From contig CM057347.1 of the NCBI GenBank assembly GCA_030015575.1, positions 408,116,248 to 408,180,247 on the forward strand: 64,000 bases of DNA, in the 5' to 3' direction. Under the pieces are notes generated by a model that saw only the letters and a program-made list of their open reading frames with translations, did no database searches and was not told the DNA's origin. Shown piece by piece: positions 44,264-54,972 of this stretch (position 1 is the stretch's first letter; each line of letters opens with the position of its first letter). A program made the translations under genes and the position numbers. The DNA comes from Agapanthus africanus. Its lineage: Eukaryota > Streptophyta > Magnoliopsida > Asparagales > Amaryllidaceae.

Positions 44264-46525
44264 CAACAAATCCTGGTCTAGTGGAACACGGCCTATGTCA
44301 ATCCTGACCTCGTGGGAAGCATCCAGAGCAAATCCTGGTCCTTGCGAAACACAGCTATGTCAATCCTGACCCCGTGGGAAGCATCCAGAGCAAATCCTGG
44401 TTTCGTGGAACACGGCCTATGTCAATCCTGACCCCGTGGGAAGCGTCCAGAGCGGATCCTGATCCTTGCAGAACACGGCTATGTCAATCCTGACCCTGTG
44501 GGAAGCATCCAGAGCAAATCCTGGACTAGTGGAACACGTCCTATGTCAATCCTGACCCCATGGGAAGAGTCCAGAGCGGATCCTGGTCCTTGCGAAACAC
44601 GGCCTATGTCAATCCTGACCCTGTGGGAAGCATCCAGAGCAAATCCTGGTCCTTGCGGAATACGGCCTATGTCAATCCTGACCCCGTGGGAAGCGTCCAG
44701 AGCGGATCCTGGTCCTTACGGAACACGGCCTATGTCAATCCTGACCCCGTAGGAAGCGTCCAGAGCAAATCCTGGTCTAGTGGAACACAACCTATGTCAA
44801 TCCTGACCCCGTGGGAAGTGTCCAGAGTGGATCCTGGTCCTTGTGGAACACGGCTATATCAATCCTGACCCCGTAGGAAGCATCCAGAGCAAATCCTGGT
44901 CCTTGCGGAACATGGCTTATGTCAATCCTGACCCCGTGCGAAGCATCCAGAGCAAATCTTGGTCCTTGCGGAACATGACTATGTCAATCCTGACCCCGTG
45001 GGAAGCATCCAGAGCAAATCCTGGTCTAGTGGAACACAGCCTATGTCAATTCTGACCCCGTGGAAAGCATCCAGAGCGGATCCTGGTCCTTGTGAAACAC
45101 GGCCTATGTCAATCCTGACCCCGTGGGAAGCATCCAGAGCGGAACCTGGTCCTTGCGGAACACGGCTATGTCAATCCTGACCCCCTGGAAAGCATCTAGA
45201 GAAAATCCTGGTCTAGTGGAACACGGCCTATGTCAATCCTGACCCCGTGGGAAGCGTCCAGAGCGGATCCTGATCCTTACGAAACACAGCCCATGTCAAT
45301 CCTGACCCTATGCGAAGCATCCAGAGCAAATCCTGGTCCTTGCAGAACACGGCCTATGTCAATCCTAACTCTGTGGGAAGCGTCCAGAGCAAATCCCGGT
45401 CTAGTGGAACACGGCTTATGTCAATCCTGACCCCGTGGGAAGCATCCAGAGCAAATCCTGGTCTAGTGGAACACGGCCTATGTCAATCCTGACCCCGTGG
45501 GAAGCGTCCAGAGCGGATCCTGGTCCTTACGGAACATGGCTATGTCAATCCTGACCCCGTGGGAAGCATCCAGAGCAAATCCTGGTCTAGTGGAACATGG
45601 CCTATGTCAATCCTAACCCCGTGGGAAGTGTCCAGAGAGGATCCTGGTCCTTGCGAAACACAGCCTATGTCAATCCTGACCCCGTGGGAAGCATTCAGAG
45701 CAAATCCTGGTCCTTACGGAACACGACCTATGTCAATCCTGACCCGTGGGAAGCGTTCAGAGCAAATTCTGGTCTAGTGGAACACAGCCTATATCAATCC
45801 TGACCCCGTGGGAAGTGTCCAGAGCAGATCCTGGTCCTTGTGGAACACGGCCTATGTCAATCCTGGCCCCATGGGAAGCATCCAGAGCAAATCCTAGTCT
45901 AGTGGAACACGGCCTTTATCAATCCTGACCCCGTGGGAAGCGTCCAAAGCTGATCCTGGTCCTTGCGGAACACGGCTATGTCAATCCTGATCCTGTCGGA
46001 AGCATCTAGAGCAAATCCTGGTCCTTGCGGAACATGGCTTATGTCAATCCTGACCCCGTGCGAAGCATCCAGAGAAAATGCTGGTCTAGTGGAACACGGC
46101 CTATGTCAATCCTAACCCCGTGGGAAGAGTCCAGAGCAAATCATGGTCAGTGGAACTCGGCCTATGTCAATCCTGACCCCGTGGGAAGCGTCCAAAGCGG
46201 ATCCTGGTCCTTGCAGAACACGGCTATGTCAATCCTAACCCATGGGAAGCATACAAAGAAAATTCTGGTCCTTGCGGAACATGGATTATGTCAATCCTGA
46301 CCCCGTGATAAGCATCCAGAGCAAATCCTGGTCTAGTGGAACATGGCTTATGTCAATCCTGATCCCGTGGGAAGCGTCCAGAGCGGAACCTGGTCCTTGT
46401 GGAACACGGCATATGTCAATCCTGACTCCGTAGGAAGCATCCAGAGCAAATCCTGGTCCTGTGGAACACGGATAGAGTCAATCTCGACCCCGTGGGAAAC
46501 GCCCAGAGCAACTTCTGACTCCGTT
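44264..46525 (+). repeat. 62-63 bp minisatellite, ~36 copies
   Basis: Units start TGTCAATCCTGACCCCGTGG and recur every 62-63 bp (for example 44296, 44358, 44420, 44482, 44544, 44607). Two variants mix along the array: one with GGTCTAGTGGAACACGG and one with GGTCCTTGCGGAACACGG, the spacer alternating between CATCCAGAGCAAA and CGTCCAGAGCGGA. It lies between pol and the antisense gene of the Tat-like element. Long frames through it are repeat artefacts. Confidence 0.95.
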
Positions 46526-46551
46526 AAATGCAGATAATATCAACCTCATCA

Positions 46552-46778
46552 ATCACTTACGGGTCCTCTCGACTCGTAAGGAAGAAAACTCTCTTGTGAG
46601 ATCCTTACGACTCCCAAGAGAAAACACACTTAGGAATCCTCACGATTCCTAAAGAGAAAATACACCTACGAGATCTTTTCGACTCGTAGGGAGAAAAGTC
46701 TTTATGAGACCCTCACGTCTCATAAAGTTGGAAAGTCTTAGGCAACAGATCCTAACCCTGTTTCCTAAGCCATCACTA
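46552..46778 (+). repeat. Hairpin block, third copy, element R spacer
   Basis: This copy has stems TTAGGAATC/GATTCCTAA (46630-46652, loop CTCAC), CCTACGAG/CTCGTAGG (46665-46690) and TTTATGAGAC/GTCTCATAAA (46701-46726, loop CCTCAC, 10 bp arms). The order of stems is the same as in the copies at 43062 and 43408, although arm sequences differ, so pairing is kept while sequence changes. Confidence 0.85.
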
Positions 46779-47002
46779 CCTTTCGAAGAGTTCAAGACGG
46801 AACGCTCTCTATCACCTACAGGCTACGCTTACTAAGGTAACAAAACCGGGAACAAAGAAAAAAGAAGAAAGCAAGAGATAACAAAAAATAGTACGAAAAA
46901 ATGTATCTTTTATTTATAAGTTCAATCGAGTACAAGTTAAATCATATGAAAGGAAAAAAATGGATACATTTTATTCAAAAATTGCAAATGAAATAAAAAC
47001 AA
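46779..47002. other. AT-rich spacer
   Basis: Short A-rich stretch between the hairpin block and the stop codon of the antisense gene. I see nothing further in it. Confidence 0.5.
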
Positions 47003-47505
47003 CTATTGGGAGGGGAGCGTTTTCAATAGGCCAATAAGTTTCTCGCGCACTCCCCTCAGCCCCTTTTCACGGTCAGCTGTCGCGGCCAACTCCGCTTCAA
47101 CCTGAGCCCGTTGCTGCAAGTAAGATGAAAGTTGCTCATCAACGACCCGCTGAGCTGCCCCACGACTCTGCGCATCCCGCTCGATGAGGTCGAGCTTCTG
47201 CCTCAGCGTTAGCCCGTCGGAAATACATCGTAGAAGGCCCTCAAAGATAGCTTTCAACTGCACAGCATTTGCATCAACTTGAGCGTGCGGCCAGGCAGAT
47301 TCGCTTGAAGTCTCTTCGCACTCCTTACGCTTTAAGGCCGCTTCTTGTTCAAGATGACAGAAGTAGGGAGTGCTCTGCTCGACCTACGCAGCCCGCTGGG
47401 AGTTCACAGCCAGGACCTTAGGAGCAGGACGTCCAACCTCGAGCTCATGCAGACAAGCCTCAATTTTCCTGCAGTGATTAACCCAAGACTCAACGACGCC
47501 CTCGC
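47003..47505 (-). pseudogene. Antisense gene of element R: 3' part of exon 5
   Basis: Read on the minus strand this continues, in frame, the exon cut at 57094. It encodes SWVNHCRKIEACLHELEV, one TAG (47384-47386, CAG expected), then a heptad-rich helical segment (LRQKLDLIERDAQ, SSYLQQRAQVEAELAA, REKGLRGVREKLIGLL) ending at the stop at 47003. A C-terminal coiled coil is likely. Tat-like elements often carry an extra antisense frame between pol and the 3' LTR, in known cases related to plant mobile domain proteins; the domain itself would lie in the missing upstream exons. Function is unknown. The gene is broken by element C and by the TAG. Confidence 0.65.
47501..47505. repeat. Target-site duplication of element C, left copy
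   Basis: CTCGC at 47501-47505 is repeated at 57094-57098 immediately outside the other end of element C. A 5 bp duplication is the expected footprint of retroelement integrase. Confidence 0.95.
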
Positions 47506-48017
47506 TGTAAGTCTACGGTAGCGCCCTGGCCGTCTATAGACGCCAAATGCGGAACAAAAACTTTTTATCTGGCGCTATCGTATACTTTAACCCGGATCTG
47601 CCATTATTGCTAAACTAACAAACTGTAAAGAGTGTAGAAAGGTTATACCGAACGATCCGAGTCCTTCGTTCTTTAACCATCATCCCACGCTCCGTTGCGG
47701 CTGCTCCGATCTCTTCGATCTCCGATCTGCTCGTCCAGGTGGCACCATGTCAACGATTCTTTAAACGGGCTCCCGCCTCTGACTCGAGGCAACTCGATCG
47801 TCAAGTTTGCTAAAAGAGACGACCAAGAAAGATGTAGAGAATGAGTAGATGACTTTGTCTCGCTTCGTCCAAAACCATGGACGAACGGTTAATGAAGTTG
47901 CCGTGGGAATCGGGTGATGGAATGAAATGAGCTGTGAAATTCCATACACCCCAAAATCTATCATATCTTTTGTAACCAAATGAAAACATCAAGTATGAGA
48001 GAGAGGAGGGGCCGGCC

Positions 48018-48025
48018 ATATATAG
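48018..48025 (-). promoter_or_regulatory. Probable TATA box, element C left LTR
   Basis: On the minus strand CCCTATATATGG. The same sequence is at about 55489-55496 in the other LTR. It lies about 185 bp downstream of the heat-shock element in the direction of transcription. Confidence 0.6.
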
Positions 48026-48209
48026 GGAGGGGGGGTGAGTGTAAGAGAGAAGAGGGTGACCCTAAGAAAGAAATATCATGTGTGAACACAAGAAAAATAT
48101 CCTTAAGCAAACAAAACCTCATTAATGCAAATGGTGATTCATTAACCTAGTCACCATTGCATTAATGGCTCCATTAAAGCACTAATGACTCACCATGTCA
48201 AGTCACCCT

Positions 48210-48227
48210 TTCTAGAACCTTCTAGAA
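48210..48227 (-). promoter_or_regulatory. Perfect four-unit heat-shock element, left LTR of C
   Basis: TTCTAGAACCTTCTAGAA fits TTCnnGAAnnTTCnnGAA without mismatch, the binding site of heat-shock transcription factors. It is symmetric, so strand is taken from the element. The Arabidopsis Copia element ONSEN is heat-activated through such a site in its LTR. Binding here is inferred. Confidence 0.75.
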
Positions 48228-49623
48228 GCATGACTCACCCACATCCAAGAAAAGATAAATCCGTCTTTAACCGAATGTTAAAAGACGGCTGATAGAAAAC
48301 TGAAAACTGGCAACTTCCAAAAGTGATCCTGAAACGACTTTCAGGATAACCCCGTAACTGTATAAATATACCCGCATTTGTATTACGACCGAATACAAAT
48401 GCAACTGAGACAAAGATATTATATCTACTCAATATAATACTCGGAACCGGCTTAAACCAAAGCCGACCAGTATCAACTGCCCGAAAAATAACACGTGCGT
48501 AAACGCACGTGCATTTTCCGAACCCTGCCATAAAACCATACGGCCTCTACAACGTTTCGCCCGAACTTGGGAAACTGTCTGTGGGGGACTCTAATGACTC
48601 GTCAGTACCCTGGCAGTGGGTTTAACCACAAACCGTCAGCGGCACTAGCAATGCATAACGGCTGCCCATGGACTGACCTCAAGGGAGGCCAATGAGCGAA
48701 CGCATCCGGAAACCCTACTGAGCCTAACAGTGACAATGTATATACAGTCCGGTCCGTTCGTCTATAAGTATCGCATATCTGCCTAGGGGGCTAGTAACGT
48801 CAGACCCCCAATAGCAGTATAAGTCGTGTCGGAGTGTAGCCCAATAACACCCTGAGATACTACTGGAGTACCTACCAGTAAATCTCCTGCCATGGCCATG
48901 GACTTTGTGTAATAGCTCTCCCAGACACAGCACGACCTCGCCCCCAATACCGGGAGAGACGAATCCCCTGCCGATCCGCTCACGTGCCTCCATATGGCTC
49001 GGGACTGTACCCAAAAGCTACCTGTTTGCACGACTCCTTTGAGCCGTGGTAGGGTAGAAATCAAAGCACAGTGGGAACTCACACGAGACAAATGATGACC
49101 TCAGGTCGATGAACTAACCTGTATACATGTCACCAGGGAACTGCTATCTGACGATATGTATAATACCAACTAGCAGGTTCCCGGCGAGTCCTGTCCGGTG
49201 TACTCATAACCCAATGAGCACCTGTATACATCTTAAGTGATCCAACTGACACCAGTGGCTTGTGAGACCGGCCACCGCCCCTCGTCGGGGTCTCGACTGT
49301 ATACACTAGTCTACTCCGGAGTATCGATGCCCTGTCTCGAAACTCCCACGACTAGGGACTACAATTAAGGATATGCGTATAAACCACCCAACTCTCACGT
49401 ATATGATCGCCATCATACTGTTGGTAGTAAAGCAAGATCCTAAGGGCTCTATCAAAGTGTAACATGTAATCAGTCACCTGAACATGTACACGACTGATAA
49501 AGGCAAACCAGATAGCATACTATCATCTCGAGTAAGACTGTCCTACCGGTATAGGTCCTCCGCAATCATTGCAATCACGTACCTGCGATCCAATAATTAA
49601 CTATGAGGGCACTATCTCCAACA

Positions 49624-49634
49624 ATCTCCCACTT
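49624..49634 (-). promoter_or_regulatory. Polypurine tract of element C
   Basis: On the minus strand AAGTGGGAGAT directly precedes the TGTTGG start of the 3' LTR. This is the usual form in Copia-type elements. Confidence 0.85.
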
Positions 49635-51943
49635 GCACTCAAGGCTAATTATTGCGATGTTGACTACTCACAGCCCGTGTGAAACCGAACATCCAACTCC
49701 TCTACTAATCAGTTCACAAAGCCCGTTTGTAAAACTATTGTGTTCGAGAAATAGCCTCAGTGAGTGGATGCGCCTAGAAGTTTCTTTCTATATCTCTCTA
49801 AATCTCAAGTTCGCGGAGAAAGCCATCTCCTGAATCGAGTAATACCTGTCTTAGAATATGTCTGGATATCTGATGGGACCTAGTTCATAAATGAACTCCA
49901 AATCCAAACTTCTTAGACTGTATCGATCACTGAACCTAATCAGTATCCGGCACCATGCCACCCACAGTATCCTCTTGAACCACCTGTCCATAATACTGTC
50001 CCTCTTCGTCAGAGGGAAAAGCTATAACTCTGACAATCACTCTGTCAACCATGTCACCTTTGAAGCCTGTATTGATAACCGTCTCCCGAAAGATGCTGCC
50101 GTCATCAAATCCGTAGAACATGTACTTATGTTCTAAAACTGCTTCCTTATTTTTCTCCAGGATTGGATTAATATAAACTCATCGCATCTAGTGCAAAAAC
50201 AACATCTGGTGTGGTACCTGACATCTCATGATTGACTCAGTTGCCTAAGCAAGTGATCTGTCAATCATGCACATCCCTCTCCTTTTTAGTCTGTAAGACA
50301 CCTTTAGAGAGGGTGACTCCATTACCTGCAGGTACACCACCATGCCAGGAGTCATCTATTCTAAAAACCATTAGAATACTGTCAAGGTACCCACATTGGG
50401 AAACTACCCAAATCCAGATCTAAAACCATAGATCTAGAAACCAGAATGTCTGATATTATATCCATATCCTGTCTGGAGAAACAACTGTGTGACGACCATA
50501 GTACAACCGATCGTAGTATAGGAATTTTACTTCCTACTATGTGTATGTCATTCAGATACCATGACATCACACCCTACTACCTTCTTAACAGATCCATCCC
50601 CTATTCTGATGAAGTCAAACCTATGACTGTCACATCAAAATTAGATGATCTATCTCCGCTATAACCGCTCTAGTCTATAAATAGACATAAGCTACTTGCC
50701 CACTATGCTTCCGATGCTCCCACTGACTACGACAACCCTCCTACCGGGTCTCATAGCCTGGAACAACAGTAGTGTCAAGTCTGGGTATATAAGAACCTCC
50801 CTGTCACCGTCCTTGAGCCTACCGAAGTACCTCTCGGGTGTCTGAGGTTACCCACCATATCTGCGGAGTGGCTATTGGAATGTCAATCTTGATTGAATCT
50901 TTAGGTCCTATTAAATTTTCCGTAATCGTTTGCGGTTCTGGAATCACTTCCAGTTCTACCATACTCCCACTACTGTTTTCTGAAAAAATCCATTTTACTA
51001 AAACTGTGGCGAGTCAAGAACAATATTACTATTGATCTTCCAAATGGTAGAATATCAACCCTCGTCATAGCCAGGCTCAACCCACAAACAGCCATTACAG
51101 AAACGTGCCCTGAGTTATCCAGAGTCTGGTTTTAAGCATAAGCTGGACAACTCCCCGTACCTTAACATCTTTTAAGGTACGAACCATTCTATATCCAATA
51201 TAGAAACTTTGGCACTTATTTAATTGGAACCTGATTCAAATCATGCAGCTGTCTCCAGTGCATATCAACTTAATGGAAAGAGGCTAATCAGCATTACTCA
51301 ACTTAGGAATCCATCCAATTATGAGTAACCTGAAAGAGAAACACGTTTCTCAAAACCATCACTATCATTTGAATACCAATCACAAGAATCTACATCTTCG
51401 ATCTCTTTGAAGAATCCCGATACTTGTGATACCTGGTTCTCTACTTTATTCTTATACCCACAACTTCTCAAAACTTAGACCTTGTATTTCTACGAAACAC
51501 TTGTCTAAATACTAGAGAAGTTATAAGTAAACAGAACATAGTACGATGACCTACCCCTTTGTCCTGATGGACACTTGGACAACATACAATACTCTGTATA
51601 AGTCCGCTGAGTTGAACAACTCAAAACCTGAGCGTCGTAGGTTGAAAACTGTACCCTGGCGATTTCCTCAAATATCACCAATTACAACGAATTCCGATAT
51701 AATGAGGATAATCACCTAATTCCCAATAACTTACTCCTACTCATCATCTGTAAAACCATACAGATATGAGAATGAAACCTGGTAAATACATACCCTTGGA
51801 GTAAGTGTCTAATCGGGAAAATAGTTTTCTTTTAACAGTGCACTGAAACATGAAAATGTTTCGTAGGGGTATCTTGGTATTCATAGCAATGCCTCTTCCA
51901 TAATCCAATTCATGACTTCAACCGTATATTTTATTGCCATCTC

Positions 51944-52436
51944 TCCAAATCCCTTTATTTGTCTTTAGTCGTTACCTTCTGTACACCATCGTTAGGCTAA
52001 ATGGTTTTCTTCTTTCCCTACCGTTTGGCACCAGCCTATGGTTTGGAAGAAGACTATCCAGTAAGCATAATAGGTGTACCCTCCTAAACCAAGGAGTACT
52101 CATATCTTGAGAGAAGGTGACGATAAAAGACAACTGAATAATACCTTATTCCTTTAAAGGTGAAATAGGAGTGGCGATGAAGTACGTGGTTTTGGTCGTG
52201 AATGATATCAGTCGCAATTTACTTTGCCCTCTTTCTAATCCCTTTATTTTGTCTTTACATATTACCTTCTGCACACCCTATTTAGGCTAATTGGTTTTCT
52301 TCATTCCCTACCTTTCGGCACCTGCCTATGGTTTGGAATAAGACTATCCAATAAGCGTAATAGGTGTACTCTCCTAAACCAAGGAGCTCTCGCAACCTGA
52401 GAGAAGGTGATAATAAAAGACAACTGAATAAACCAA
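51944..52436. repeat. Two direct ~210 bp repeats in element C
   Basis: The block AATCCCTTTATTTGTCTTTA...AGAAGGTGACGATAAAAGACAACTGAATAA (51944-52140) recurs at 52222-52436 with moderate divergence, offset by about 285 bp. Confidence 0.85.
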
Positions 52437-53336
52437 TTCTATTTCTCCTGAACCTGGATCCATCCTCGAAGAAGTCCCTTCGAGTTCGTATATAACCATA
52501 CGATGGATCTATCCAATGGAAGTGGATATCCGTAGTAAAATGGGTGTTCTGAGAAATGCAAAGGGTAAAAGAAGGAGTGGCAATGACTTATGCAACATAG
52601 ACAATCCAAAAGCCAGTATTTTAAGAAGGTTCGGCCAACCTGGCCACTGAGTCATAGTCTAGGGTCGGTCAAAGGTCGCTGCCAAAGAGAGAGAGAAAAG
52701 AAACACTCTGCGTACACTCTAACCTAGATCAGAATGGTTATCACTTTATCTAATCCGGAAACCTCCCACTGTCCTGTCAAATTCTCCTCCAAACCTAAAG
52801 AAGAATCAATCGGGATCACCCGAAGAGTAAACCACCTCATCAGTGGGAATCGGGATCCAACTCTCATCGCATGATAACGTGATGGAATGCATCCACGTTA
52901 CTCATACTCCAGAAGGTATGCACATACTTGGCAAGTTTCAGTTTCTTTAGAAACTCCCGATACGATTTTTGCCCCATGCTCTTATAACCTTGGCTTTGGT
53001 CAAAATGTCATAAGTCACATGCCAAGTTCTACCCATCACTATCTTGTCAATTTGAACCCACCCGCACATGCCCCTGACTTTGGCCAATCGGCAGAACGAC
53101 TGTCCCAAACTAACTCATCTATCTATGCAACAATTGAATACCCAGCAGCTACCAAACACTATGCCTTAACTTTGGCTAAAATACATAGCTTGAATACTAC
53201 TGAATACTCAAAAGAAGTGACGGAGGGCTACGACTGGTTTTTGGCGAAAAACCTTTAACGTAGTGAACTTGATATCGCTGAAGGAACCTGATAGCTTTTT
53301 AAAATATAGTGGCGAAAACCTTTTGCTAAAGAGGTC

Positions 53337-53555
53337 ACTCCCGGTGAAGGGATCTCGGCTCTTTCCTCGTGGAATGAGGTGCAGGATATTCCACTGAATA
53401 CCGCTATGCAAAGCAACATTTAATCGACTATAGTCAAGTTATTACCCTGACGCAAACTTCTGCCCAAGGGGTCAGTCCCTGTGAAGGGAGATCGGCCCTT
53501 GCCCCGTCGAATGAGGTGCAGAATATTCCACTGAATACCGCTATGCAAAACAAAA
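53337..53555. repeat. Tandem ~125 bp repeat in element C
   Basis: CACTCCCGGTGAAGGGATC...ATTCCACTGAATACCGCTATGCAAA appears twice, the second beginning near 53470. Element A has one copy (about 5466-5550), so the duplication arose after the two families split, or was lost in A. Confidence 0.8.
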
Positions 53556-54713
53556 GGAAACGTCTTTGCAATAACACCTTTTTAAATTTGTTCCAACAAC
53601 TGAAAACAGGTTTGTTTTACTTTGCATTGATCAGAATCAACGCAGTCCCATCAATAATCACACCAGAAAAGAACGAAAATAAAATGTACGTATATGCCAT
53701 CCGCATTCGTCACTGGGTCCCATCATCACCCGTTAGGTTACTTAACTAACGACAGAGCGGGGACTGGACTAGCACGGGTGTAAAACATATACAACATCTA
53801 ATAGTATATAAACCAATATACAATAATCGCTCCAGGCGTGATAATATGCAACATTACAGAAAAGTAATAAGCATCACAGAATAATACAGATAATCTAGGA
53901 TCCCCGGGTTTCACAGAGCCGCTGCTGAAACCCGACGTTCCCCTGTCGTGTGGATAGCCTGTGCAATGAAACCTAGACCCCTACGGGTGCGGCAAGTTAC
54001 CCGCCAAAACCTGAAGCGAGGCAGCCCCCTACAGCATAGTGAATGGACCACCCTGCACTTCACGGAATCCGGTAATCTTGGGCACCCCTCCTTGGGTCAA
54101 CCTGTACCCCCTACGAGTGCGGCGAATAGTCTGCCAATTCTAGAGTGAGACCCCTCTGCCTCTCAAAGCCATGAGATGCGGACCCGTTGCCCCCCAGAAC
54201 CCGGCTATCCGTGCACTCCGTCGCGGGGCAAAACCTAGTACAGTAATGAAAAATAGTACAACAGGTACATCGACCGCAACCTGGTCGTGCCCCAAAAGAA
54301 TATTATACAACCGGCAGTGACGGCAGTCCACATGTTGGACGCTCGCCCCGCAATATCAAATGTTCAAATAAACTCAAACTGCACTATCATTGCACACTGC
54401 TATCCACCACGACAAATCCGCAACATCACAGCACAACACAGAACATCAACGCGAATGTCACGTTCGCAAACCCGTCTAAAAGAACTATAGCAATCAGACG
54501 CGGTTTACCGATCAAATGACATTCCCGGTCGGAGATATAATGTAAGCACTGTAAACTAACATGTTTAAATTTCGATCGACAAAATATCACAAAGTGGGCC
54601 CCACGTAAATCTGCTGAACAGTAACAAAATCTGGGCCCAAAAGATATATACCAAAAACCCCAATTTCCAGAGGAGAACACACTGTACAAATTTGGGTGCA
54701 TGATCTTACCAAA

Positions 54714-54768
54714 TGGCCGCGGATGCGCGGCCAAACCATGGGTTTGGCCGCGTTTCCGCGGCGGTTTG
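54714..54768 (-). repeat. GC-rich hairpin in element C leader
   Basis: CGCGGCCAAACC and GGTTTGGCCGCG pair perfectly over 12 bp with loop ATG. They are flanked by GGCCGCGGATG and TTTCCGCGGCGG. The structure lies about 190 nt downstream of the primer site in element sense. Confidence 0.9.
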
Positions 54769-54958
54769 GTGGAATCACGTGCCCAAATTTTGTCGGAGCT
54801 CTTATAAAACCCTGCACAGATTTCTGTGATATGTGGAATATTTTTAGGACACCATTTAAAATCAACAGAAACTGTCAAATTAAAAAATGCGGTTTTTGAT
54901 TTCCGGTTCGATCGATATTTTAAACGCGTTAGCACAAGTTAGTATAGCAAAATGGTGA

Positions 54959-54971
54959 GGCTCTGATACCA
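54959..54971 (-). promoter_or_regulatory. Primer-binding site (initiator tRNA-Met), element C
   Basis: The reverse complement is TGGTATCAGAGCC. One base (C, 54972) separates it from the LTR edge at 54973. Confidence 0.95.
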
Positions 54972-54972
54972 C

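Larger units (their letters stand above)
47506..49623 (-). mobile_element. Left (3') LTR of young Copia-like element C
   Basis: The 2118 bp repeat runs from TGTAAGTCTACGGTAGCGCC to ACTATCTCCAACA. It differs from 54973-57093 by roughly 28-30 substitutions and two small indels by my count. On the minus strand it starts TGTTGGAGATAGTGCCC after a polypurine tract, so it is the 3' LTR. It holds a TATA box and a heat-shock element. Reading frames of 96-102 codons in it are duplicated only because the LTRs are. Confidence 0.95.
49635..54958 (-). mobile_element. Internal region of element C (non-coding, LARD-like)
   Basis: About 5.3 kb between the LTRs without any recognisable gag, protease, integrase or RT. 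The longest minus-strand frame (54426-54935, 169 codons) starts 24 nt from the primer site, spans the GC-rich hairpin and resembles nothing I know. Homology to element A covers 52780-54958. The element would have to borrow all its proteins, as LARDs do. Confidence 0.7.

Noticed and set aside
44264..46525. CRISPR-like array
   Set aside because: Units are contiguous 62-63 bp repeats without unique spacers, in a plant retroelement spacer.
44498..46537. Overlapping 60-100 codon frames across the 62-63 bp array (MSILTPWEASRA-type)
   Set aside because: They repeat the same peptide in shifting frames and arise from the minisatellite; no start context or family match.
48235..49091. Minus-strand frames of 96-102 codons, present again at 55705-56484
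   Set aside because: They are duplicated only because they lie in the two LTRs of element C; no known motif.
54426..54935. 169-codon minus-strand frame starting beside the primer site of C
   Set aside because: No recognisable gag features, no equivalent in element A, and it runs through the GC hairpin; likely chance.
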